Source of the DNA: Nanobdellota archaeon
GTDB lineage: Archaea; Nanobdellota; Nanobdellia; Pacearchaeales; GW2011-AR1
DNA length: 54,466 nucleotides
Assembly: GCA_018816335.1 (NCBI GenBank)
Contig: JAHIVP010000017.1
Location: forward strand, 1 to 54,466
Direction of reading: 5' to 3'
Position 1 is the first letter of the stretch, and every line of letters starts with the position of its first letter. Shown here piece after piece: positions 40,826-47,383 of this stretch. Made by a program: the position numbers and the translations under genes. Under the pieces are notes generated by a model. It made no database searches and was not told the DNA's origin. It was given only the letters and a program-made list of their open reading frames with translations.

Positions 40826-41236
40826 TTAATTAACAATTAACATCCCTTGCATACTCCTATGCTCACTACCACAAGGGACATTACAAAAAAAACTAAATGT
40901 TCCCTTCTTATTTGCAACAAACTCAACATGAACATCATCTCCAGGATTTAATCTTTCACTTACTCCAAATTGAGGAATAGAAATACCATGAGTAACATCT
41001 TTACTTTCAACATTCATTACAACTTTATCTCCTAAATTAACCTCAATTGTTGCAGGCTCAAATTCCCATTGTTTAGCAATAATATCATAAGTTTTTGTCT
41101 CTCCTGTTTCAACTATTACATCATCACTACCTGAATTAGCAACATCACTTCCATTACTTTGTCCACTTAACATAGTCCATGCTAAAAATCCAAAAACAAT
41201 TACAACAACAACTACAATTAAAATTTCTTTTTTCAT
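40826..41236 (-). CDS. membrane-anchored CuA-type cupredoxin
   Basis: 136 residues from ATG at 41236 (the frame extends upstream, but into the TATA box). An N-terminal anchor (EILIVVVVVIVFGFLAWTML) and a Ser/Asp/Gly linker lead to a cupredoxin domain like subunit II of cytochrome oxidase. Copper ligands are VTHGISIPQFG and FCNVPCGSEHRSM, i.e. the CxxxCxxxHxxM binuclear CuA signature with the upstream His. No oxidase subunit I is present in the window, so its electron acceptor is unknown. Its promoter carries the third palindrome. Confidence 0.92.
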   Translation of the reverse strand: MKKEILIVVVVVIVFGFLAWTMLSGQSNGSDVANSGSDDVIVETGETKTYDIIAKQWEFEPATIEVNLGDKVVMNVESKDVTHGISIPQFGVSERLNPGDDVHVEFVANKKGTFSFFCNVPCGSEHRSMQGMLIVN

Positions 41237-41257
41237 ATTAAATAAATAAAAATATTT

Positions 41258-41286
41258 TATATAAACATATGTTTGCAACTAGTTAC
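41258..41286 (-). promoter_or_regulatory. redox-regulon promoter 3 (TATA plus GCAACTAGTTAC)
   Basis: TATATAAAC at 41258-41266 and the palindrome variant GCAACTAGTTAC at 41275-41286, starts again 17 bp apart. The core AACTAGTT is identical to promoters 1 and 2. TATA is about 22-30 bp from the cupredoxin ATG at 41236, so the transcript has a short or no leader. Confidence 0.75.
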
Positions 41287-41295
41287 TGGTTAAAT

Positions 41296-41454
41296 CTAAT
41301 ATCCCCAACTCTCCCTCTCAACTAATCTATCATCTTCATACCCCTCTTCAATATCAGCATCATTATCAAGCTCATCTATATCAACATCTACACAACAATT
41401 TTCAGGGTCCTCACTATATCTTTTACATTTAATACACTGTCTTATGTTTTTCAT
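41296..41454 (-). CDS. small acidic four-Cys protein (52 aa)
   Basis: Starts MKNIRQCIKCKRYSEDPENC, followed by another Cys (C21), then a strongly acidic tail. Cysteines at 7, 10, 20 and 21 suit one metal site. Its ATG overlaps the stop of superoxide dismutase (ATGA), so the two are translationally coupled. It might be a metal-binding or rubredoxin-like electron donor, but the spacing is not that of a classic rubredoxin. Confidence 0.65.
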   Translation of the reverse strand: MKNIRQCIKCKRYSEDPENCCVDVDIDELDNDADIEEGYEDDRLVERESWGY

Positions 41455-42065
41455 TTTAATATCTCCTTATACAACTCATCAACCTTTTTCCAATTAATCA
41501 CACTAAAAAAAGCTTCAACATATTCAGGTCTCTTATTTTGATACTTCAAATAATAAGCATGTTCCCAAACATCTAAAGCTAACAAAGGAATCTTTCCTTC
41601 ACTCATTGGAGAATCTTGGTTTGAAGTCTTCATTATTCCGACATCTCCATCAGTATCAGCATAAAGCCAAGCCCAACCACTTCCAAATTGAGTCAGCGCA
41701 GCTTCTGTAAAATGCTCTTTAAACTTTTCATAACTTCCCGCTTTTTTCACAATTGCTTTACCTATCTCACTATTCTCATCAAAACCCACACCTTTCTTCA
41801 AAATCTTCCAAAAAAAGCTATGATTCACATGTCCACCACCATTATTTCTAATAGCAATTCTAATTTTCTCAGGAATCTTATCCAAATTTTTAACTAGCTG
41901 TTCAGCTGTTTTCTTCTGTAAATATTCATCTCCTTCCAAAGCAACATTTAACTTATCAACATAAGCTTGATGATGTTTCCCGTGATGAATCTTCATTGTC
42001 TTTGCATCTATAAAAGGCTCTAAGCTATCATATCCATATTCTAGTTTTAATAATTTATGTTTCAT
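41451..42065 (-). CDS. sod: superoxide dismutase (Fe/Mn type)
   Basis: Converts superoxide to oxygen and peroxide. 204 residues. Metal ligands are in the expected places: KIHHGKHHQAYVD (H28-type), NHSFFWKIL, and ALDVWEHAYYLKYQNKR (Asp and His). Also present are GSGWAWLYAD and GGGHVNHS. I cannot tell Fe from Mn preference by eye. It precedes the 52-residue four-Cys gene with an overlapping stop/start, and lies in the oxygen-defence part of the island. Confidence 0.96.
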   Translation of the reverse strand: MKHKLLKLEYGYDSLEPFIDAKTMKIHHGKHHQAYVDKLNVALEGDEYLQKKTAEQLVKNLDKIPEKIRIAIRNNGGGHVNHSFFWKILKKGVGFDENSEIGKAIVKKAGSYEKFKEHFTEAALTQFGSGWAWLYADTDGDVGIMKTSNQDSPMSEGKIPLLALDVWEHAYYLKYQNKRPEYVEAFFSVINWKKVDELYKEILK

Positions 42066-42122
42066 TTTTCCTCCTTACAATTCTATTTAATTAGCTAATA
42101 AAAAAAATAAAAATAAAAAAAT

Positions 42123-42317
42123 TTATTTATGTGGTGTAAATATTGTGTAAATCGCAGCAAGTCCAACTAAAGCATATACAATTCTTGCAAGCATAGCTCC
42201 CATTCCACCAAATATAGCTGCAACTAAATCCCACTGAAAAAACCCAACAAGGCCCCAGTTTAACGCTCCAACTATTATCAATACCCACGCAATCCAATCA
42301 AGTGTATTTTTTTCCAT
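42123..42317 (-). CDS. DUF378 small membrane protein
   Basis: 64 residues with two membrane helices; DWIAWVLIIVGALNWGLVGF is the DUF378 signature, and RIVYALVGLAAIYTIF forms the second helix. Function unknown for the family. Spacing of 1 nt to the upstream gene and a downstream A/T-rich end suggest it is the last gene of that unit. Confidence 0.88.
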   Translation of the reverse strand: MEKNTLDWIAWVLIIVGALNWGLVGFFQWDLVAAIFGGMGAMLARIVYALVGLAAIYTIFTPHK

Positions 42318-42318
42318 T

Positions 42319-42663
42319 TTATTTTACCTCCTTATATTTCTTTGATTTAAATTTAAAATTAGTTCTGCAATTCTTACATCTCTTTAACAAATCAACCATA
42401 CTTTTTTCAGGATCAACTTTTCCCAACCTTACAAATTTCATTCTATGGATTGGAGATTTATGATTCATACCTCTCTTAATCATTTCAATTTCCAATTCAC
42501 TATGTCTCTTTCTGATATTATGAATCTCAACAAAACCTTTTTCAACAAAACCCTTAAAAGATTTTTTTCTTTCTAAAGCACCAACAAACATATGCATCTC
42601 AACATGTTCTCCTAAAATATGTTGATTGCACATATATTCCACATCAACATTCCACATTCTCAT
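42319..42663 (-). CDS. pyrimidine dimer DNA glycosylase-like protein
   Basis: 114 residues from ATG at 42663, favoured by GGAGGG 8 nt upstream. The start MRMWNVDVEYMCNQHILGEH followed by VEMHMF, then IRKRHSELEIEMIKRGMNHK and SPI, is typical of small phage- and archaea-borne proteins annotated as T4 DenV-like / pyrimidine dimer glycosylases. It ends with a CKNC pair. If the call is right it starts base-excision repair of UV or oxidative damage; the exact family is uncertain. Confidence 0.6.
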   Translation of the reverse strand: MRMWNVDVEYMCNQHILGEHVEMHMFVGALERKKSFKGFVEKGFVEIHNIRKRHSELEIEMIKRGMNHKSPIHRMKFVRLGKVDPEKSMVDLLKRCKNCRTNFKFKSKKYKEVK

Positions 42664-42730
42664 ATTTAAACCCTCCAAAATTTAATTAGTAATATCAAAA
42701 AAAAATAAAAAATAAAAAATAAAAAATTAT

Positions 42731-43180
42731 TTATGTATTAAATGTCATTTGTAGAACTTCAAAAATTCCAGGACTTCCATTAGGTGGACATGTCTTACTT
42801 GTAATTTGTCCATCCTTACCATGTACAATCATACAAACATTATTTTTTGTTGATATCTTATATGCATGTGACATAGCCTGACCTTTTTTCCAAAATACAC
42901 TATCAACTTTATCTCCTCCAGCTGAAACAACTCCCCATACACCATGCTTTGGAACAACATGCTGGTTTTTCGCAACAGGATCACAATTAAATTCTTCAAA
43001 TTTTGCATCATTGTCATGAACAACTAAACAAACTTTATGTTTACTTGCCAATTCTTTTGCATACTTAACAGCATCTTTACGCTCATCAAATAATTTAGTT
43101 GCCTTATCACTACCAGCTTCCTTAACAGCCCATTTATCATCTCTCGGAACTACATGTTTATTCTTTTCCATTTTATTCAT
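42731..43180 (-). CDS. tandem DUF2188 protein
   Basis: Two copies of a roughly 60-residue beta-alpha unit: KHVVPRDDKWAVKEAGSDKA with VCLVVHDND, and QHVVPKHGVWGVVSAGGDKV with VCMIVHGKDG. That HVVP...W.V...G pattern is DUF2188. Each copy carries one buried-type Cys; CDP and CPP near the ends add two more. Function unknown, perhaps stress-related. Met1 or Met4 may be the start. Stands between two terminator-like spacers. Confidence 0.82.
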   Translation of the reverse strand: MNKMEKNKHVVPRDDKWAVKEAGSDKATKLFDERKDAVKYAKELASKHKVCLVVHDNDAKFEEFNCDPVAKNQHVVPKHGVWGVVSAGGDKVDSVFWKKGQAMSHAYKISTKNNVCMIVHGKDGQITSKTCPPNGSPGIFEVLQMTFNT

Positions 43181-43221
43181 TGTATTTAACCTCCTTACAA
43201 TTCTATAGAAATTTAATTAGA

Positions 43222-43249
43222 AAATATAAAACCCCTGAAATTATCAGGG
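43222..43249 (-). terminator. putative terminator after the DUF5654-like gene
   Basis: Minus strand CCCTGA-TAATT-TCAGGGG (43232-43249) followed by TTTTATATTTTC. Hairpin plus T-run between genes on the same strand. Its stem CCCTGATAATT resembles the CCCCTGATAATT of the structured elements, possibly by chance. Confidence 0.55.
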
Positions 43250-43282
43250 AAAATTTAAAAAATTAATAAAAAATTTAAAAAC

Positions 43283-43519
43283 TTATTTCTTGCCTTCTCT
43301 AGATTTTGCTTTTTCAGCTGCTTGTCCAATTTTAATTGCAGCATACACCGCAATTATTGTTACAACAATAGCATATACAAACAAAGCTCCGATTGTTCCA
43401 GCTTCACCAAACACAGCAGCAAATACAGCTTTAATTGACTCATTCCAAGCCAATGCAGCTATCAATCCAAACGCTGCTATTATCAAAGCTGACAATTTTT
43501 CAATTACTTCTGTTCTCAT
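43283..43519 (-). CDS. DUF5654-like small membrane protein
   Basis: 78 residues from the ATG at 43519, chosen for GGGGG just upstream rather than the longer frame that overlaps the regulator gene. MRTEVIEKLSALIIAAFGLI and AALAWNESIKAVFAAVF, then a second helix VYAIVVTIIAVYAAI, and a charged end; the ALAWNEAIK pattern is that of DUF5654, common in DPANN archaea. Function unknown. It follows the ArsR-type regulator on the same strand. Confidence 0.78.
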   Translation of the reverse strand: MRTEVIEKLSALIIAAFGLIAALAWNESIKAVFAAVFGEAGTIGALFVYAIVVTIIAVYAAIKIGQAAEKAKSREGKK

Positions 43520-43539
43520 TTTCCCCCTATTCTTTAAAT

Positions 43540-43851
43540 TTATTTCTTTACTTTTAGAAAACATACTTTCAAAACCTTATCATATTTTTCTACATATTTT
43601 TCTATATTATTAATAATATCAATCATATCTTTATCTAACCAATAAACCCTATTTTTACCAACATACTTACACTTAACAAAACCAACACATTCCAATCGTT
43701 TCAGGTTATGAGAAACTCTCGACTGTTCAAAACCTGTTTCTTTAACAATCTCACCAACATTTCTCTGTCCTTTTCTTAAAACTTTAATTATTTCAAACCT
43801 TGTATGGTTTGTGAATGCATTGAAAAATGTCTTGTATTTTATGTAACTCAT
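43540..43851 (-). CDS. ArsR-type winged-helix regulator
   Basis: 103 residues. FEIIKVLRKGQRNVGEIVKE, TGFEQSRVSHNLKRLECVGF and VKCKYVGKNRVYWL form a complete winged helix. Few cysteines (C70s region and one near the end), so sensing by a metal thiolate site is less obvious than in the other two regulators. Upstream palindromes suggest autoregulation; it probably also controls the adjoining DUF5654-like gene. Confidence 0.85.
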   Translation of the reverse strand: MSYIKYKTFFNAFTNHTRFEIIKVLRKGQRNVGEIVKETGFEQSRVSHNLKRLECVGFVKCKYVGKNRVYWLDKDMIDIINNIEKYVEKYDKVLKVCFLKVKK

Positions 43852-43864
43852 TTTAGAACCTATT

Positions 43865-43911
43865 ATGTTTATTTAAACATATGATACATAAGTCATACTT
43901 ATATATAAATG
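43865..43911 (-). promoter_or_regulatory. promoter and palindromes of the second ArsR-type gene
   Basis: Two inverted repeats, ATGTTTA-TT-TAAACAT (43865-43880) and ATAAGT-CAT-ACTTAT (43888-43902), lie between the TATA box (TATATATAAATG, about 43900-43911 plus view) and the start codon at 43851. The second repeat abuts TATA, a good repressor position. Confidence 0.6.
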
Positions 43912-43947
43912 TTTCTATTTATTATTTTCATCTAGAAGTAGTAAAAT

Positions 43948-44424
43948 TTACTTCAAAACAACAACGTTAGTCATTCCTCTTCTTTTTCTTTCAACTATCT
44001 CTCTATTCTCTAGTTTATCTAAAATCCTAGAAATTTTAACTTTTGAAAATCCAGAATTATCAACTAAATCAGATTGAAAAATAGTTCCATCAGAATCTTC
44101 TATAACTTTGATTATTTTTTTTTCCTCACCATTTAAATCATTAGTATTAATCTTTCTCTTTACAGTTTTCTCTTTAATCTTCTTAACAACAATTCTCTCA
44201 GCAGGTTTGTTAAACATTATAACTAATCCAATTACAACTATAATTCCTATAATAGCTAAACTAACTCCCGTCTGAACTCTTATAGTATCATACATTGTAC
44301 ACTCAGGCCCATGAGCACAAGTATCATCAACAATTGTGTTTAATGCACTATTAAATATTCCAACTATAATTGCCATTACAACAGCAATTCCAATAATCAA
44401 CCATCCTACGTGTTTATTTTCCAT
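43948..44424 (-). CDS. membrane-anchored winged-helix protein with an outer Cys loop
   Basis: 158 residues: membrane helix (VGWLIIGIAVVMAIIVGIF), a short outer loop with DDTCAHGPECTMYDTI, a second helix (LAIIGIIVVIGLVIMF), then a basic linker and a cytoplasmic winged helix (IIKVIEDSDGTIFQSDLVDN, FSKVKISRILDKLENREIVE). The two loop cysteines could form a disulfide that reports redox state outside the membrane to the DNA-binding domain. One-component transmembrane regulators of this form are common in archaea. Its start is preceded by structured element copy D. Confidence 0.8.
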   Translation of the reverse strand: MENKHVGWLIIGIAVVMAIIVGIFNSALNTIVDDTCAHGPECTMYDTIRVQTGVSLAIIGIIVVIGLVIMFNKPAERIVVKKIKEKTVKRKINTNDLNGEEKKIIKVIEDSDGTIFQSDLVDNSGFSKVKISRILDKLENREIVERKRRGMTNVVVLK

Positions 44425-44425
44425 A

Positions 44426-44582
44426 TATTTGAATTCCTTTGGAATTTAAATGCTCGAGAATCTTTGATTCTCGTTGTTTCCAACTCGTTCAACTATCAGG
44501 GGCCTTCTGTGGTGGCGAACGATTTCATGAGGCGATGAAAATCGACCAACGAGTGAGATCGCGAGTTGTGGCAAGAGTTGGA
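44426..44582 (-). promoter_or_regulatory. structured intergenic element, copy D (with insertion)
   Basis: Outer stem TCCAACTC (44479-44486, plus view) / GAGTTGGA (44575-44582), CCACCACAGAAGGCCCCTGATA then GTTGAAC on the minus strand, hairpin two (GAGAATC-AAA-GATTCTC) and hairpin three (AATTCC-AAA-GGAATT). Between the conserved parts is an extra, GC-richer segment of about 50 nt (44513-44565) that folds on its own (CGATTTTCAT...ATGAAATCG). Start codon follows at 44424. Confidence 0.82.
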
Positions 44583-44615
44583 TTACTATATCAATAAAAA
44601 TTTACTACTTAAATC

Positions 44616-44915
44616 TTATGAAACTAAACTTAATATAAATGAAGTATTCTCTTCAGCTTTCAAAGAATGTTTAACATCAGCTTTCATATGGATAAAAACT
44701 CCTGGTTTCATCTCAATATCTTCTCCTTCCAAATTAAAAATTCCTTTTCCTTCAACAACATAAACACTTCCTTCTTTTGAAGATGTATGCTCTGAAATCT
44801 CTTTTCCAGCAGCCATACAAAATAAATCAACATTTAATTTATCAGTTTTAATTATTTCTTTACTCAAAACTCCTTCACTAGGATATTCAATCATATCAAT
44901 TATTTTTTTATTCAT
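44616..44915 (-). CDS. cupin-domain protein
   Basis: 99-residue single-domain cupin. The two motifs are ISEHTSSKEGSVYVVEGKG (His and Glu ligands, EG for the usual E) and PGVFIHMKADVKHSLKA (His). Small cupins of this type bind a metal and often act in stress responses or as enzyme accessory domains. It overlaps the upstream hemerythrin gene by 4 nt (ATGA). Confidence 0.85.
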   Translation of the reverse strand: MNKKIIDMIEYPSEGVLSKEIIKTDKLNVDLFCMAAGKEISEHTSSKEGSVYVVEGKGIFNLEGEDIEMKPGVFIHMKADVKHSLKAEENTSFILSLVS

Positions 44916-45445
44916 TTTTTATTTTCAACCCCCTTTGCAAATTTTGTATATCTTTCCTTATCTTCTTTTCTCTCAATCCCTATTTTCATAAATTTTTTCT
45001 CCATCTCTTCTAACTCTTCATTATCTAAAGCTTCATCAGCCATAGGGTATAAAATATTATCTTCTTTGTATATATGTTCTTGCAATAACTGAGCATAACC
45101 TCTTCCATTTTCAATAACTTTTTCCTTGTTATCTTCCTTAACCTCATCTTCCATATTTTTAACAAACTCTCTACCTAAATCATGCTCATGCAACATCTGA
45201 TCAATAGGATTACAATGCAATTTCTCCTGAGTTCCTTGCTTACACATCTCTTTAAACAAAATATCCTCTTCTTTTGCATGATGAAACTTATCAGCATAAC
45301 TTCTTATAAAATCAATAGTCTTAGCAAAAAACTTTTCATCTATCTCTTTACCATTCTCAATCTCTTCACATTCTTTAATTAGAGCATCCACTACTTTCAA
45401 AATATAAACATGTTCATCTATTAATAATTGAATTGGTTTACTCAT
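44912..45445 (-). CDS. hemerythrin HHE-domain protein
   Basis: 177 residues from ATG at 45445, preceded by AGGGGGAAAG. Di-iron site residues lie in IDEHVYILKVVDAL, ADKFHHAKEEDILFKEM, MLHEHDLGREF and LQEHIYKEDNILYPMAD. Likely binds oxygen or NO or stores iron. Longer and different from the hemerythrin at 26716. It begins within the end of iscU, so iscU, hemerythrin and cupin form one unit: Fe-S assembly with iron/oxygen protection. Confidence 0.9.
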   Translation of the reverse strand: MSKPIQLLIDEHVYILKVVDALIKECEEIENGKEIDEKFFAKTIDFIRSYADKFHHAKEEDILFKEMCKQGTQEKLHCNPIDQMLHEHDLGREFVKNMEDEVKEDNKEKVIENGRGYAQLLQEHIYKEDNILYPMADEALDNEELEEMEKKFMKIGIERKEDKERYTKFAKGVENKK

Positions 45446-46955
45446 CTTTCCCCCTATAATCCGCAATAGCAGCTTTCAAAGCATCAGCAGCTAAATTTGA
45501 ACAGTGCATCTTAATCGGAGGCAACTTTCCTAAAGCATCAGCAACATCCTTATTAGTAATCTTCAAAGCTTCATCTAAAGTTTTTCCCATAGCCAATTGA
45601 GTAACCATTGATGAAGTAGCAATAGCAGCAGGACAACCCAAGGTCTGAAACTTTATATCTGAAATCTTATTATCTTTAACTTTAATATAAACATACATCA
45701 CATCTCCACAATTATGAAGAGTAAAAGCTTCTGAAACAAAAGAATGAGAACCAGGAATTTCTAAGTTATAAACAAGTCCAGAATATTTTTTTTGTTCAGT
45801 TTTTGTTATTGGGGTATATAAATAATTATTATCAAACCAGGAAGTAACAGAAGTGTAAGATTTAGGAGTATATTTAATTCCTAAAATATCACATAGATTC
45901 TTCAAAGAATCTCTTTGTCCAACATGAATTATGTAACTTTCTTTATGCTTAATTCCTCTAACAATTTTTTCTTTTTCAAAATAAATAGAAGGAACTATTT
46001 TTTGTCTTAATAATAATAATTTTAATTGATAAGCAAGTTTAGGAGAAATTGTAGAATAACCTACCCTTGCCCCGTCACGATTAAGATTAACATAACCATC
46101 CCCTCTCCACATTCCTTTAATCAAATCCTTTTGCTTTTCAACAGGGAGAAACATCATAAAATCTGGGAGTTCTTTATTCTGTGCTCCTTTGTTAAATAGT
46201 CTTTTAAAAAATCTTGATAATCTTGCACTATAGATTAAGATCTTCGTAGTATTTTTTTTAACATCCTCTTCAATTTTAGCATCAATTCCAAATAATTTTT
46301 TAACTAATTGAAATGTATCTTTCACATATTCCTTTTCATTAATGTTAAAACAAATTGAAATATGATTATTACATTTTCTTTCACTTATATGCCTCTCTGC
46401 TAAAAAATAACCAGATAGTCTCAAAAATTCAGAATTTATTGGAATTTTATTTGGGAGGTCTTTACTTTTAAAATCATATTTTAATTTAGGAATATCAAAA
46501 GAAATAAATTTAACATCTTCAGTTTTTTTAGGAATTGGATATAAGATGATATCTCTCTTCTCCAAATTTTCAGCATGATACCATGCAGGAATTAATTTCT
46601 TTTTATTTTTTGTTCTAAAATATTTTTGTTTTTTATCTGGAAGTTTAATAGCATAAACAAGATGTTCTGGAGTTAGAGAAACATTTCCTAATTGATTCTT
46701 TAATATAGTTATATTCCCATTATATTTTCTTCTTGAAGTTTCTTCTACCTGACTATATCCCCCCTTATGATTTAAAACTTTTTTTGTTTTATCTAATTTA
46801 GAAATTTGTATTAGCTCAGGATTAGTATGGATTTTTTCTGTGGGCAATAAACATCTAGGATTTCCAACTTTCCCAACTCCGTCTGCATCTTTCATCTCTC
46901 CCATATTCTTAGGATTTCTAAACATCTCTAAAACTTTCTCATTATATTGTTCCAT
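45438..46955 (-). CDS. iscU: Fe-S cluster scaffold IscU, interrupted by an intein
   Basis: Builds 2Fe-2S clusters from IscS-derived sulfur. Encoded as 505 residues, 124 after splicing. The N-terminal extein is MEQYNEKVLEMFRNPKNMGE and on to VGKVGNPR; the C-terminal extein begins CGDVMYVYIKV. Cluster ligands are the Cys of the split NPR/CGD, FQTLGCPAAIATSS and IKMHCSNLA, plus the Asp of CGD. All are present, so the spliced protein should be functional. Its start is preceded by structured element copy E; iscS is 1.2 kb upstream in the same direction. Confidence 0.95.
   Translation of the reverse strand: MEQYNEKVLEMFRNPKNMGEMKDADGVGKVGNPRCLLPTEKIHTNPELIQISKLDKTKKVLNHKGGYSQVEETSRRKYNGNITILKNQLGNVSLTPEHLVYAIKLPDKKQKYFRTKNKKKLIPAWYHAENLEKRDIILYPIPKKTEDVKFISFDIPKLKYDFKSKDLPNKIPINSEFLRLSGYFLAERHISERKCNNHISICFNINEKEYVKDTFQLVKKLFGIDAKIEEDVKKNTTKILIYSARLSRFFKRLFNKGAQNKELPDFMMFLPVEKQKDLIKGMWRGDGYVNLNRDGARVGYSTISPKLAYQLKLLLLRQKIVPSIYFEKEKIVRGIKHKESYIIHVGQRDSLKNLCDILGIKYTPKSYTSVTSWFDNNYLYTPITKTEQKKYSGLVYNLEIPGSHSFVSEAFTLHNCGDVMYVYIKVKDNKISDIKFQTLGCPAAIATSSMVTQLAMGKTLDEALKITNKDVADALGKLPPIKMHCSNLAADALKAAIADYRGKDE
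45711..46853 (-). other. intein inside IscU (381 aa)
   Basis: Residues 35-415 of the iscU product. It begins CLLPTEKIHT, has a block-B-like VSLTPEHLVYAI and two LAGLIDADG-like helices (LSGYFLAERHIS, degenerate, and LIKGMWRGDGYVN), and ends GSHSFVSEAFTLHN. The next residue is Cys416, which becomes the first cluster ligand of IscU after splicing. Cys1, His-Asn and Cys+1 are all intact. The first endonuclease helix has Glu-Arg where Asp-Gly is common, so homing activity is less sure. Confidence 0.93.
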
Positions 46956-46959
46956 TGTA

Positions 46960-47067
46960 TTTGAATTTTTTAAAATTTAAATGCTCGAAAATTTCTTTGA
47001 AATTTTCGTTGTATCCAACTCGTTCAACTATCAGGGACCATCTTAGGTGTGGGGGTCAGAGTTGGAT
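46960..47067 (-). promoter_or_regulatory. structured intergenic element, copy E
   Basis: Outer stem ATCCAACTC (47013-47021, plus view) / GAGTTGGAT (47059-47067); inner GACC/GGTC where A and B have GGCC/GGCC; CCCTGATAGTTGAAC; hairpin two (CGAAAATTTC-AAAG-AAATTTTCG); weak hairpin three (AAATTTT..AAAATT). It starts 6 nt after the stop of the DUF1858 gene and ends just before iscU. Confidence 0.85.
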
Positions 47068-47072
47068 TTTAT

Positions 47073-47282
47073 TTATTTCTCAGCTTTCTTTTCTAACTTC
47101 TTATTTATCTCATCAACTACTTTGTCTGCATCAATACCATGAGCTTCACATCCTTGCTCAATTGTCTCTTCACCAGCCATAGGACAACCTAAACAATACA
47201 TACCATTTTTCATAAATACCTCTGCAACATCTGGATCTCTCATCAAAGCTTCTGAAAACTTTGTCTTCTTAGTTATCTTCAT
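47073..47282 (-). CDS. DUF1858 redox-disulfide protein
   Basis: 69 residues, the whole DUF1858 domain: KFSEALMRDPDVAEVFMKNG followed by MYCLGCPMAGEETIEQGC. The CxxC pair and the third Cys are typical of this domain, found alone or with hybrid-cluster and other anaerobic redox proteins. It probably undergoes reversible disulfide formation. It is followed by element E and iscU, so it may supply or sense thiols for Fe-S assembly. Confidence 0.92.
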   Translation of the reverse strand: MKITKKTKFSEALMRDPDVAEVFMKNGMYCLGCPMAGEETIEQGCEAHGIDADKVVDEINKKLEKKAEK

Positions 47283-47382
47283 TGTTATCTCCTAAAGCCT
47301 CTTCTTCCCTACACACATCACACCCACTTCCATCACAACACACAAACTTTTCTTTGTCATCAAATTTATTATTTGGTCTCAT
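47269..47382 (-). CDS. Cys-rich microprotein (37 aa)
   Basis: 37 codons starting MRPNNKFDDKEKFVCCDGSG and continuing CDVCREEEALG. Cysteines at 15, 16, 21 and 24 and many acidic residues; a metal-binding peptide is plausible. GGAGATAAAATG gives a ribosome binding site, its ATG is 1 nt after the ArsM stop, and its end overlaps the DUF1858 start by 14 nt. This tight packing supports it as a gene. Confidence 0.55.
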   Translation of the reverse strand: MRPNNKFDDKEKFVCCDGSGCDVCREEEALGDNNEDN

Positions 47383-47383
47383 T

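Noticed and set aside
30110-47067. Structured elements as simple intrinsic terminators
   Set aside because: They lack a T-run right after the stem, have an unusually conserved loop core, and are followed by two more conserved hairpins up to the next start codon.
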